Assembly (NCBI RefSeq): GCF_030186535.1
Contig: NZ_JASNVW010000003.1
Coordinates: forward strand, 213,157-277,156
From: Ignisphaera cupida
GTDB lineage: Archaea > Thermoproteota > Thermoprotei_A > Sulfolobales > Ignisphaeraceae
Direction of reading: 5' to 3'
DNA length: 64,000 bases
Below the pieces are notes generated by a model. It searched no databases and had not been told where the DNA came from. It was given only the letters and a program-made list of their open reading frames with translations. The translations under genes were made by a program, and so were the position numbers. Each line of letters opens with the position of its first letter. Positions within the stretch are counted from its first letter, which is position 1. Below, one piece after another: positions 18,209 through 27,407 of this stretch.

Positions 18209-19676
18209 CCTCCTCCCCGCCCTTAAGGGTGAGGGTTCCCTTTAGTGTGGGGAGGTCTGGGCTACATTCCGGGCCTCCACCCGGTTTAGCCTCGCGCCCG
18301 GTCTTAGGCGCGTTACCCCTACCCTGGTTAGTGCGGGGCTTGGGGATATGGCTCTTCTCTTTGAGAATATGTTGAATGCTCCCACGAGGTCTGCGTTGAA
18401 TACTTTGTTATGCTTATAGCATTTGAGCAATCCTCTATATATTCTCTCATGATTTTCTATTGCTCTGCATATTGGGCATGTTCTCGATGTGTCTTTCTCA
18501 TCAACATACTCTACTTCAATACCATATTCCTCTCCAACCTCTTTCACCCTTCTTAATAAGTAGCCATAGCTCCATATATGCATCACCTCGAAGTTTATCT
18601 TGGAGCCTTTACCAGGCTTCTGAGAAACATACTTTGAATATCCTATGAATATCTTCCTCACACCTCTATGGTATAACCATTCTATAGAGTTTCTAACAGC
18701 CCAGTCTATGTAGCATTTGATCTGCCTTCTCCACTTCTTAAACATCCTCCTAAGCCTCTTAGAAAACTTCAAACCATATCTATTCAAAGTACTCTGGTAA
18801 TCAGAGATTTTGCTCCTTCAGTAGAAGCTTATGGATTTCAATGACCTTCCATTCACTAGCAGTGCAGATCTATCCTCAACATATATGGCTAAGAGGTTAT
18901 TAATACCTATATCTATTCCAGCTTCTCTATCTCCAAGAGGTTTGAGAAGTATTCTAAGGATGCTGCCTCTTACTATCCTCCTCTCAACCTCGTATGATAC
19001 GTGTACATATCACTTCTTCTCGTCATGGTCATAGTGTATCTCAGCTCTACCCTGCCTCCCAGCTATATGTATCTTCCCAGAATATCTAATCCTAATAGAT
19101 CCAACAGCTCCCAGGCCCTTGATAATTATGTATTCACCCTCGATTCTATACTGATCGTTTCTAAGCACAGTCCACAACGTTTTCCTCCCACCCCTCTTCC
19201 TATACCCCGGTGGATTGACCCTTGCCATGAATGGTGGTGTTCTGCCCTCCTTTCTAGCCTTTAGCAATCCGAAGAAGGATCTCCAGGCTCATCGTTTTTA
19301 TTCAGGATTTGCTGTGCTGTAGCAGAACCTATTAGCATTTTGTACTTCTCGTAAAACTTCTTGTATGTGTTCCTAAGATCCACTCTTTTGGTTTCGAAGA
19401 ACTGTCTTCTCCTAGCATAGTTGACCTCATTCCAAAGCTTAGAGGATAGACTGCATAAAGCTCTCAACCCCGCCTCAGTCTCTTCATCTAGCAGCAGCCT
19501 CAGCATCACCACTCTCTTCAAGATACCACGCTCGGAGCCCTGACGGGCATAGAGATAGATTGGCCATCTCTATATTGCAACCGCTAGAGAGTAGCCCGCC
19601 AAGACCCCGAAGATATAGAGGATAAAGAGCTTATAAACCTTAGCCATCCCCGTCCTAAAGAGCAAGGCTTTCAGTT
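18205..19676 (-). mobile_element. IS200/IS605-type element carrying a dead tnpB (no tnpA)
   Basis: The ends were deduced by comparison with the mini-element at 51328-51366. The tnpB 3' end is GGAGGAGGTCAG (minus strand, ending at 18205); the 5' end is AACTGAAAGCC (minus strand, starting at 19676). It is preceded by TTTAC, in keeping with insertion next to a short TTAC-type target and no target duplication, as known for IS608-like elements. Near the tnpB 3' end a hairpin CCCGCCCTTAAGGGTGAGGG (18217-18236) is visible. No TnpA tyrosine transposase is present. Confidence 0.65.
18242..19521 (-). pseudogene. tnpB: TnpB (RuvC-like RNA-guided nuclease ancestor), broken by one frameshift and two stops
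   Basis: The three pieces join into one TnpB. The N-terminal helical part starts MKRVVMLRLLLDEETEAGL and ends with a one-base deletion at about 19290 (NKNDE then frameshift). The middle (FMARVNPPGYRKRGGRKTLW) ends at TGA where HVSYEVE follows. RuvC-I GIDIGINNL and a second TGA follow, then the C-terminal part with VEYVDEKDTSRTCPIC zinc finger and NADLVGAFNI. Both stops lie where TGG is expected. All three RuvC acidic residues survive, so inactivation looks recent. Confidence 0.8.
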
Positions 19677-19876
19677 GTAAAGAATTCAACACTTTTCCTA
19701 TGTATTTAAATGCTGTTCTTTTCTTAAAGTTCTTTACATTGCTTAATAAAAGAGTGGAAATACATGGTTTTTTAAAAGCACTACTTTTTTGACACAACCT
19801 CTAGAAACGCCATAGAAGTTTTGCAAGATATGCTTAATACTTATTAGCAGAAGAATAATTTCTTCGAATCTATAGG

Positions 19877-20590
19877 GTGCTTGATGTGAGTGTGCTATTG
19901 CTTAAAAATGTTAGCATAGCTGTTAGTGAGAAAATCGTGCTTGAAGATGTTAATATGTCTGTTGAGAAAAATGATGTTGTGTTTCTTCTAGGTCCCAATG
20001 GGGCAGGTAAAACAACTTTGCTAAGAGCTTTAGTGGGTTTTCCTGGTTACAATATTGTGTCTGGTAGAATCTTTTTTGAGGGAGAGGATATAACTAACAC
20101 TAGTATGGAGACCAGAGTTTCTAAAGGTATTGCCATAGCTCATCAAATACCACCGAAATTAATGGGTGTAAGAGTTAGGCAATTGCTTGAGGCTTTGTGT
20201 CACAAGAATAAATGTGATGTGTATGAAATAGCTGATGATCTTGGTATACTGCATCTTCTTGATAGAGAATTTGGCAAGGGCTTTTCAGGTGGTGAGCTTA
20301 AAAGAGTTGAAATAGCGACTTTACTAGCACAAAAACCTAAGCTAGCTCTTATAGATGAGCCTGATAGTGGTGTTGATGTTGATTCTATTGAAATTGTGGC
20401 TAAAGCAATTAAAAAAGTTATAGAGTTATCTCCTTATAAATCAGCTATAATAGTTACTCACTCTGCATTGATATCGAGATACATAGAGCCTACAAAGGTT
20501 TGCATCATAGCTTCCAAAGCCATAAGAGCTTGCAATGGTAAGGAGCTCATAGACGAGGTGTTTAAGCATGGGTTTAGGGAGCTGGCTTAA
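19877..20590 (+). CDS. sufC: Fe-S cluster assembly ATPase SufC
   Basis: 237-residue ABC-type soluble ATPase of the SUF system: Walker A GPNGAGKTT, signature FSGGELKRVEIATLLAQ, Walker B LALIDEPDSGVDVDSI with the SufC-type SGVD turn. It energises the SufB scaffold for building [4Fe-4S] clusters. The start is GTG 19877; further GTG codons follow closely. It overlaps sufB by 23 bases, so the two are coupled. Many Fe-S enzymes in this window (hydrogenase, FDH, Elp3) depend on this pathway. Confidence 0.93.
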   Translation: MLDVSVLLLKNVSIAVSEKIVLEDVNMSVEKNDVVFLLGPNGAGKTTLLRALVGFPGYNIVSGRIFFEGEDITNTSMETRVSKGIAIAHQIPPKLMGVRVRQLLEALCHKNKCDVYEIADDLGILHLLDREFGKGFSGGELKRVEIATLLAQKPKLALIDEPDSGVDVDSIEIVAKAIKKVIELSPYKSAIIVTHSALISRYIEPTKVCIIASKAIRACNGKELIDEVFKHGFRELA

Positions 20591-21755
20591 AGAAATAGAG
20601 ACTAGGGCTCGTGAAGGCCTGAACAAACCCTCACCCTATGGCATTGATGTTGATGTAACACAGTTTCTAGAGGTTAAAGAAGGTAAGCCTAGCTTAGATG
20701 AGTCTAGGGTTAAGGAGGTGGGTGTGGATCTTTCAGCCAAGGCTCTTTATACACAAGTTGATCAACTTTATTTTAAGTATCTTAGCAAAATACCAGGGGT
20801 AGAGGTTATGAAAATAGAAGACTTTGTGGAGAGTAATAGAGATGAGGCTAGGGAATATGTTTGGAAACTTATTGATCCAGGCAAGGATAAGTATACTGCT
20901 TTAGCTGCTCTTAGAGGTAGAGGTGGATATTTCATAAGAATTAAGAAAAATACTAAAGTTGAAGAGCCTATAATGGCCTGTTTATTTATGAGTATAGGGG
21001 GTTTGCAAGCACCACATAATATTGTCATTGCTGAAAAGGGTTCTGAAGCAACTGTTTATACTGGTTGCACCATAGCACCTGAAGTAATAGGGCTTCATGT
21101 AGGTATATCGGAATTTTATGTTGAAGAGAATGCAACTCTTAGATTTGTAATGGTTCATTCATGGAATAAGGTATCTCATGTAAGACCGAGAACAGCTGTT
21201 TATGTAGGACCTAATGGTAAGTACATTTCCTACTACGTTAATCTCTCAAAGGTAAAAACACTTCAAACATATCCAATTGTCTATTTAAGTGATAATGCAT
21301 ATACATATTTAGCATCTATAATACTTGGTTTAGAGGATTCTGATATAGATGTTGGTAGTGGAGCTAATCTCAATGGAGAAAACGCTGCTGCAGAAATAGT
21401 TTCAAGATCTTTAGCAAGAGACAGTGCTAAAATAGTTGCTAGAGCCTCTATAATGGGTAGACATGGCAAGGGACATATAGACTGCAGAGGCCTTATGCTA
21501 TCGGATAAGGCAGTTATTAGAACAATACCAGAACTCTATGCATTAACCCCAAACACTATCTTAACTCATGAAGCTTCAATAGGAAGACTAGCTGAAGATG
21601 AAATAAACTATCTCATAAGCAAGGGATTTGCAAAGGACGAGGCCATAGCAATTCTTTTAAGAGGGTTTATAAGTGTTGAGATTAAGGGTTTACCTAAAAA
21701 AGTTCAAGAATATATAGAAACCGTGGAAAAGCTAACAGTTGAAAAAAGCATGTAA
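20568..21755 (+). CDS. sufB: Fe-S cluster scaffold SufB/SufD-family protein
   Basis: 395 residues, the size of archaeal SufB. It has the helical N terminus, then the beta-helix core with repeated short strands (PIVYLSDNAYTYLASIILGL, DIDVGSGANLNGENAAAEIV, MGRHGKGHIDCRGLMLSDKA), and the conserved C-terminal helix ASIGRLAEDEINYLISKGF. It binds SufC and carries the nascent cluster. No separate sufD follows, as is common where one protein forms a homodimer. Confidence 0.92.
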   Translation: MGLGSWLKEIETRAREGLNKPSPYGIDVDVTQFLEVKEGKPSLDESRVKEVGVDLSAKALYTQVDQLYFKYLSKIPGVEVMKIEDFVESNRDEAREYVWKLIDPGKDKYTALAALRGRGGYFIRIKKNTKVEEPIMACLFMSIGGLQAPHNIVIAEKGSEATVYTGCTIAPEVIGLHVGISEFYVEENATLRFVMVHSWNKVSHVRPRTAVYVGPNGKYISYYVNLSKVKTLQTYPIVYLSDNAYTYLASIILGLEDSDIDVGSGANLNGENAAAEIVSRSLARDSAKIVARASIMGRHGKGHIDCRGLMLSDKAVIRTIPELYALTPNTILTHEASIGRLAEDEINYLISKGFAKDEAIAILLRGFISVEIKGLPKKVQEYIETVEKLTVEKSM

Positions 21756-21879
21756 ATAGTCAAAATAGATTCTTTCTACTCTTTCAAGAATCTAACCTCA
21801 TTACATTGCCCAAAAATATATAAAAACACCTATATATTCTTATTATAAAGAATACTGATCATGATTGTGGTGTAGTTAA

Positions 21880-22752
21880 TTGTTAAAAGAAAAAGTGGTT
21901 ATGTTAAAACTTGCAACTCTATTTATGTTTCTGCTAATTGTGAGTAGCTTGGTCTTGGCATATTCAAAACCTGTTAGTGTTATATACATAGATAGCAATG
22001 GTGTTGTACACATCAATGCTACTATTTATCTAACAACAGGTTTAAACATTATTTATTTACCAGCGCCTCCAGTTATTGAAACAGTTTCTATTTCCCTAAA
22101 TGGCCAAGAACTACCTTTTCTATATAATAGCAGTGCTAATGCATTATATGTAGTGGCTTTCACTAGTGGAAATTGCACTATTAACTATGTGGCAAATGTT
22201 AGTATTGAAAACAATGTTTTTACACTTCATCTCTCAAATGGGTATATGTATAGGTTATTACTTGATCCAAACATAATTTTGTTAAATGTTCCAAGAAACA
22301 TATCTAGATATGGATACATAAACAGGTCTATACTATACATAGAGTTTTCTGATAAGCAAGTTATAAGCTACATTGTAAAGCCACCAGCAACTGTATCAAC
22401 TCCAATTACAACACAAAAAACTGAGATGCCACAACAATTTTTATCTTCAGCATTCTTGTTCATAGTTATAGCCTTGGCTATTGTAATTGCCTTGTCACTC
22501 TACATTTATTTTATAAGATTTAGAGGTGGGAAAGGAAAGGAATTGGAATTATTAAATGAAGTTGACTTAGCAATATTGAGAGCTCTTGAAAAGAGAGGTG
22601 GATCTGCTCTTCAATCAGAGTTGCAAAAAGATGTTGCTATTCCAAGAACAACCCTGTGGAGACATGTAAGGAAGCTTGAAAAACTTGGCTATGTTAGAAT
22701 TGAAAAGGTTGGTTTACAAAATAGAGTTGTTTTGGTTAAGAAACTTCGCTAG
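21880..22752 (+). CDS. Membrane-anchored winged-helix regulator (COG2512-like)
   Basis: 290 residues with an unusual order. An N-terminal signal or anchor helix (residues 7-27) leads to an extracellular beta-rich domain of about 150 residues with several N-glycosylation-type NxS/T sites. A membrane helix follows (about 187-210), then a cytosolic winged helix-turn-helix (DLAILRALEKRGGSALQSEL, then IPRTTLWRHVRKLEKLGYV). This layout matches archaeal membrane-associated predicted transcription regulators. It is a candidate one-component sensor. Start TTG 21880, with a TATA-like AAAATATATAAAA about 65 bases upstream. Confidence 0.75.
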   Translation: MLKEKVVMLKLATLFMFLLIVSSLVLAYSKPVSVIYIDSNGVVHINATIYLTTGLNIIYLPAPPVIETVSISLNGQELPFLYNSSANALYVVAFTSGNCTINYVANVSIENNVFTLHLSNGYMYRLLLDPNIILLNVPRNISRYGYINRSILYIEFSDKQVISYIVKPPATVSTPITTQKTEMPQQFLSSAFLFIVIALAIVIALSLYIYFIRFRGGKGKELELLNEVDLAILRALEKRGGSALQSELQKDVAIPRTTLWRHVRKLEKLGYVRIEKVGLQNRVVLVKKLR

Positions 22753-23461
22753 ACTTTTTAATTCTCTTTCCATCTCCAATTACATAGAAATATCCATCAT
22801 CTCTTTTCTCAAGCTTATATATAGGAACCTCGTGCTTCACTCTTTCCAAAACTCTTGACAAGGTATTCAAAGCATCTTTTCTATTTTTAGAGGCAACGAG
22901 TATGTACAAAGTTTTTTCACCTGGTTTTGCCAAGCCAACTCTATGCATAATTTCAATAGCCTTGACATCTTCCACCATGCTTTCTTCCAATGCTATTTTT
23001 TCTAAGGCTTTTGTAGCATATGGTTCATAGGCATCGTAAACAAGCTCCTTAACTTTGTGACCTTCAACAACATCCTTAACAACTCCTATAAAGATTGCTA
23101 TAGCGCCTACACCCTCTCCACCAAGCCTCTTCAGAACACTCTCAATCCTAGTATTAAAATCTATTTCACTATCATCTTTAAACAATTTAGCATAAACATG
23201 CTTAGATCCGCCAGAAGCAGGTGGCAATAATGCTATGTCATCTCTCTCACTAACTCTGGTGGAATCTGTAGCAACAATGCCATTAACCATGAAAATTGGT
23301 TCAATACTATTCATCAATTCCCTAAATTTATAACTCATATTTGATAAAATTTCCTTGAGTTTTGCAATAGTGATTTCGTTTCCATCATCTACTTGAATTT
23401 CTATCTCCTTTGCATTAAATGCTTCTCTAAATATTGAAAACAATTTAACCTTTAGCTTCAT
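22736..23461 (-). CDS. moaDE: Molybdopterin synthase, MoaD-MoaE fusion
   Basis: 241 residues. Residues 1-85 are a MoaD ubiquitin-like fold ending PPASGG (G84-G85), the usual C-terminal diglycine, here internal. From residue 88 the MoaE fold follows with AIAIFIGVVKD, MHRVGLAKPGEKTLYI and the catalytic lysines in RVKHEVPIYKLEK. It converts precursor Z to molybdopterin, needed for the formate dehydrogenase in this window. MoaD must carry a thiocarboxylate on its terminal Gly, so cleavage after GG or an alternative mechanism is required. The start has GAGGAGG upstream. Its 3' end overlaps the regulator gene by 17 bases. Confidence 0.88.
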   Translation of the reverse strand: MKLKVKLFSIFREAFNAKEIEIQVDDGNEITIAKLKEILSNMSYKFRELMNSIEPIFMVNGIVATDSTRVSERDDIALLPPASGGSKHVYAKLFKDDSEIDFNTRIESVLKRLGGEGVGAIAIFIGVVKDVVEGHKVKELVYDAYEPYATKALEKIALEESMVEDVKAIEIMHRVGLAKPGEKTLYILVASKNRKDALNTLSRVLERVKHEVPIYKLEKRDDGYFYVIGDGKRIKKSSEVS

Positions 23462-23593
23462 CAGCCGAAACCTCCTCTAATCATCTACTCATTCCACCCT
23501 ACGAGTTCATCACTAGAATTCTTTTAAGAATAAAACTTAATAACTTTATATGTGTTATATTAATGTGGAAGAGGTGTTTTCGAAAAGCATTGT

Positions 23594-24349
23594 TTGCTAA
23601 TATTAATTATCTTGGTGCATCTCATGAGAATCTTTAAACAGGTTATTCAAGTTATTAAGGTTCTGGAAGCGTTTTCAACACTTCTTATTCTTATTGTAGT
23701 AAGCATGGTGATATTTGTTTTTAGAAAAGCCTTTATTCGCTTCTTTCTCACTACAAACTTTCTATTAGCATCGTTTTTAATTTCCTTTGTAGCATCTGTA
23801 TCTATAGTTCCAATACCATACACATATATATTGTTTCTAATAGCATCAGTATATAAAATGAGCTTGAGCTACATTGTTTTGCTTTCACTAGTAAGTGGAT
23901 TGGGTTCTGCACTTGGAGAGGCAATTGCATGGGTTATTGGAAAAGCTAGTAGAGCAGCACTAAAGGATACAGGGTATTTCAATAGATTGGAAAGCCTTTT
24001 GAAACTAGTTGATATATGGGGATACAAAGCTGTTGCTTTATTGGTATTCATATTTGCATTTACACATTTACCTGATAAGGTTCTGTATATACCACTTGGC
24101 ATGATGGGGTATAGCATATGGAAAGTTATGCCAGTAACCTTCATTGGAAAATTTCTAATGATAATATCGATTTTGCTTGTTGGAAATGTTTGGGGAGCTC
24201 TTGGAGAATTCTTCATAGGAAATGAGGCAACAATGTTTGTGCTCTCAACTATTTTATTGGTTGCTACAATGGCTGCTACATTATTTGTTAAATGGGATAA
24301 TATACTTTTAAACTATTTACAAAGAAGAATTGTGAAAATTGAAAAATAG
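23594..24349 (+). CDS. VTT/DedA-like membrane protein
   Basis: 251 residues, about six membrane segments. The central region SLVSGLGSALGEAIAWVIGK is the typical re-entrant segment of the VTT (SNARE-associated) family, and the later FIFAFTHLPDKVLYIPLGMMGYSIWK resembles its second half. Function is uncertain; relatives handle lipid scrambling or proton-linked transport. Start TTG 23594 or ATG 23624; the ATG gives a more usual basic N terminus (MRIFKQ). Confidence 0.72.
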   Translation: MLILIILVHLMRIFKQVIQVIKVLEAFSTLLILIVVSMVIFVFRKAFIRFFLTTNFLLASFLISFVASVSIVPIPYTYILFLIASVYKMSLSYIVLLSLVSGLGSALGEAIAWVIGKASRAALKDTGYFNRLESLLKLVDIWGYKAVALLVFIFAFTHLPDKVLYIPLGMMGYSIWKVMPVTFIGKFLMIISILLVGNVWGALGEFFIGNEATMFVLSTILLVATMAATLFVKWDNILLNYLQRRIVKIEK

Positions 24350-24431
24350 TTACAACTTCGTAATTCTTGCTTATAGTAACTTTATTAAAAAGTTTTATTT
24401 CTGAACCTTTTAATAACTATATGGTGAAATT

Positions 24432-25925
24432 ATGAACAAAATAATTGTGCTGGCATTTGATTTAGGTGCTTCAAGCTGTAGAGCAATGATTGGTGTTGTA
24501 GATGAGAAGGAGAAGACAGTAAGTGTTGAGGAGCTTTATAGATGGCCTAATTTCATGATTAGAGTTGGTGATAGTCTTTACTGGGATGTTTTAAGAATAT
24601 GGCATGAAATGAAGAATGCTATTAAAATGGCCTATAGAAAATTTGGTAAAGACCTTGTCTCCATAGGTGTTGATACATGGGGTATAGACTTTGCCTTGTT
24701 AGATGAAAGAGGAATGCTTATTGAAAATCCTCACACATATAGAGATCCTAGAACAGAGGGTATGATGGAAGAAGTTTTTAAGAGAGTTCCAAAAGAGAGA
24801 ATCTATGAGAGAACAGGTATACAATTCATTAGAATCAATACACTCTATCAAATATTCTCAATGGTTTTTCACAACGATCCAAAGCTGAAAATAGCGAAAA
24901 CATTTCTTATGATACCAGACCTCTTTAACTATTGGCTAACAGGAGAAAAGTTTGCAGAGTATACAGAGGCTACAACAACACAGTTTCTTGACCCAGGGGC
25001 AAAGAAGTGGACATTCGATATTTTAGAGGCTTTGGGTGTTCCAACACATATATTTCCAGAGGTTATAGAGCCTGGAACAAGAATTGGGAAAATCGATCCA
25101 AGGCTTGCTTCTGAACTTGATATTCCAAAGGATATAGATGTTGTTGCACCTGCAACCCATGACACAGCTTCTGCTATTGCTGCAGGTCCTATGGTTGCTG
25201 AAGATGTGGGCTATGTTAGCTCAGGTACATGGTCTCTTGTTGGTGTTGAGCTTCCCCATCCACTTATAAATAAAAAGGCTATGGAATACAACTACACTAA
25301 TGAAGGTGGGGCATTTAACACAATAACATTTCTAAGAAATATTCAGGGAATGTGGATTGTTGAGGAAATTAGAAGGGTTTTGGCTGATAAGGGACAGCAG
25401 CTATCGTATGATGAAATATTGAAAATGGCTCAAGAAGCCAAACCATTTACGGCATTCATAGATCCAGATTATGAAGGTTTTATAGCTCCTGAGAATATGG
25501 TAGAAGCAATAAATGCTTATTTAGAGAAGACAGGACAGAGAAAGCCACAGAGTCTTGGAGAGCTTTTCAGAATTGTTTTTGAGAGTCTAGCATTTAAGTA
25601 CAGACTTGTGTTTGAACAAGCAGAGGATTTGCTTGGTAGAAAGCTTAGAGGTATTAACATATTTGGTGGTGGATCTAGAAACTGGTTCCTAAATCAGTTA
25701 ACAGCTGACTTTACAAACAAAACTGTTTATGCAGGACCTGAAGAGGCCACATCAATAGGCAATGTTTTGCTGCAGGTTGCTGGGCTAGGTATTATAAAGT
25801 CTTTGAAGGAGCTTAGAGAATACATTAAAAACTCTTACAAGATCAGAGTCTTTGAGCCTAGGTATAGCGGCGAGTATGAAGAAGCATACGAAAAGTTTCT
25901 TGGAGTTATTGGCTATAGAAGGTGA
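24432..25925 (+). CDS. FGGY sugar kinase, rhamnulokinase-like
   Basis: 497 residues of the FGGY kinase fold: phosphate loop FDLGASSCRAM, GVDTWGIDFALLDERG, the substrate segment NPHTYRDPRTEGM, TGIQFIRINTLYQIF, and the C-terminal GGGSRNWFLNQLTADFTNK with the adenine-binding site. The pattern is that of rhamnulokinase and close fuculokinase relatives, so a 6-deoxyketose is the likely substrate. TATA-like CTTTTAATAAC and GGTGAA lie upstream. It is followed 7 bases later by a second FGGY kinase. A fucose-isomerase-family gene 10 kb away fits a shared pathway. Confidence 0.82.
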   Translation: MNKIIVLAFDLGASSCRAMIGVVDEKEKTVSVEELYRWPNFMIRVGDSLYWDVLRIWHEMKNAIKMAYRKFGKDLVSIGVDTWGIDFALLDERGMLIENPHTYRDPRTEGMMEEVFKRVPKERIYERTGIQFIRINTLYQIFSMVFHNDPKLKIAKTFLMIPDLFNYWLTGEKFAEYTEATTTQFLDPGAKKWTFDILEALGVPTHIFPEVIEPGTRIGKIDPRLASELDIPKDIDVVAPATHDTASAIAAGPMVAEDVGYVSSGTWSLVGVELPHPLINKKAMEYNYTNEGGAFNTITFLRNIQGMWIVEEIRRVLADKGQQLSYDEILKMAQEAKPFTAFIDPDYEGFIAPENMVEAINAYLEKTGQRKPQSLGELFRIVFESLAFKYRLVFEQAEDLLGRKLRGINIFGGGSRNWFLNQLTADFTNKTVYAGPEEATSIGNVLLQVAGLGIIKSLKELREYIKNSYKIRVFEPRYSGEYEEAYEKFLGVIGYRR

Positions 25926-25932
25926 TTAGAGT

Positions 25933-27390
25933 ATGGCAAAGCAGTTTTTCATAGGAATAGATGTTGGTAGTAGTGGAGTTCGTGTAGAGGTGTATGATGT
26001 TGAAGGAAATCTTATATCTGCTGGAAAAGCCAGTATAACCAAGCAAGATGTTGTTGAATGGATTAAGGCCATAGAAAATGCAACACCTTCTGTTGTGAAA
26101 AACTGTGTTGATTGTGAAAAGCACGTTTCCATAGATAGTACCTCAGGCACATTTGTAGCTATAGATAAGTATGGTAATGTTTTGTATGGTCCAGTTATGT
26201 ACTATGAGAAGAGAAGTGATGTATTTGAGGAAATAAAAAATGTTGATGCTGTTAATGAGCTTGCTAAACATGGTGTTAGTGTTGATGCATCATCACCATT
26301 TGTTAAAATACTCTACATAAAGAAACATTTTGGTAAACTCTATGAAGGTATCTATAAATTTGTTCCCGCAGCAACCTGGCTTCTATACAAACTTTGCTAT
26401 GATGAGGGAGAGCAGTGGGAGGACATTAAAACAGATTATACAAATGCTTTAAAGTTTGGTTTAGACATTTTATCTACACCACCAAAGTGGTTTGAGCTTC
26501 TGTTCAATTCTATAGGCATTGAACTAGAAAAGCTACCAGACCTAGCATCATCTGGAGAATTTATATGCAAGGCAAAAAGTCGCATGGCGCAAAACATTGG
26601 ATTATACAATGCATTTGTTTACCAGGGTATGACAGATGGTAATGCAGCTGCACTGGCTGGTGGAGCTCTTGGAAAAGGAGATGTGAATATATATACAGGC
26701 TCTACAACAGTACCAAAAATTTCTGTTGATAAAATTGTTATGCATCCAGCCATATACTACCACATACATCCACTAGATGGATACTTAGCAGGATCTGCAA
26801 CAGGTTTTACCGGTGCCTACCTCTCATGGTTTGCAGAAAAAGTTTTTGGATTTTCTGTAGAAGAGGCATTTAGATATATAGAAGTTGTTGAGGCTGGAAC
26901 AGAGTATGTATTCTTTCCATATGGTGATAGAGGTCCATTCTACGACCCAAAATTAGCACCTGCATTTATAAATGTTGCTATGTATGATCAGCCTAGGGAT
27001 ATTGTTGTGGGTAGAATATTGAGAAGCATCGTACTTGGAATAACAATGCTGGAGAACATGTATCTAAACCTATTTCAAAACTTGTTCAACGTTAGAATAA
27101 GCGAGGTAAACCTAACTGGTGGTGCTGCTAAATCAAAGCTTTGGAATAGGATAAGAGCTTCTGTATATGGCCGAAGAGTTATTGTTCATGGTGATTTAAT
27201 TGGTGTTGGAACAATTATACCAGTGCTCTACAGAAGCAAAATATACACAAATATTGGTGAAATTAAGCAGAGGTTTCTAAAACCAGTTGAGTTTATAGAT
27301 CCTGATAAGGAGCTGACAAAAATCTATGAAAAATTCAAAGAGAAATTTGAGGAAATGTGGATGAGATTACGAGAAGTTTACAAAATATAA
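25933..27390 (+). CDS. FGGY sugar kinase, xylulokinase-like
   Basis: 485 residues: IGIDVGSSGVRVEVYD (phosphate loop), VSIDSTSGTFVAID, then the ATP-domain glycine-rich segment LTGGAAKSKLWNRIRASVYGR. It belongs to the broad COG1070 group (xylulose/gluconate-type kinases). The substrate is less clear than for its upstream neighbour, from which it is only weakly similar, so this is not a recent duplication. Both genes form an operon, suggesting they phosphorylate two different ketoses or two steps of one route. Confidence 0.78.
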   Translation: MAKQFFIGIDVGSSGVRVEVYDVEGNLISAGKASITKQDVVEWIKAIENATPSVVKNCVDCEKHVSIDSTSGTFVAIDKYGNVLYGPVMYYEKRSDVFEEIKNVDAVNELAKHGVSVDASSPFVKILYIKKHFGKLYEGIYKFVPAATWLLYKLCYDEGEQWEDIKTDYTNALKFGLDILSTPPKWFELLFNSIGIELEKLPDLASSGEFICKAKSRMAQNIGLYNAFVYQGMTDGNAAALAGGALGKGDVNIYTGSTTVPKISVDKIVMHPAIYYHIHPLDGYLAGSATGFTGAYLSWFAEKVFGFSVEEAFRYIEVVEAGTEYVFFPYGDRGPFYDPKLAPAFINVAMYDQPRDIVVGRILRSIVLGITMLENMYLNLFQNLFNVRISEVNLTGGAAKSKLWNRIRASVYGRRVIVHGDLIGVGTIIPVLYRSKIYTNIGEIKQRFLKPVEFIDPDKELTKIYEKFKEKFEEMWMRLREVYKI

Positions 27391-27407
27391 CTTTTTAACA
27401 TTGTTTC

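Noticed and set aside
19570..19797. Minus-strand ORF of 75 codons with hydrophobic C terminus
   Set aside because: It spans the deduced left end of the IS element and shows no domain, so it is likely a chance frame.
23455..23520. C/D-like string on the minus strand before the MoaD-MoaE gene (GTGATGA ... TAGATGA ... CTGA)
   Set aside because: No proper D' box, one-base D'-C' spacing and a 16-base second guide do not fit the 12/12 pattern of the four accepted sRNAs.
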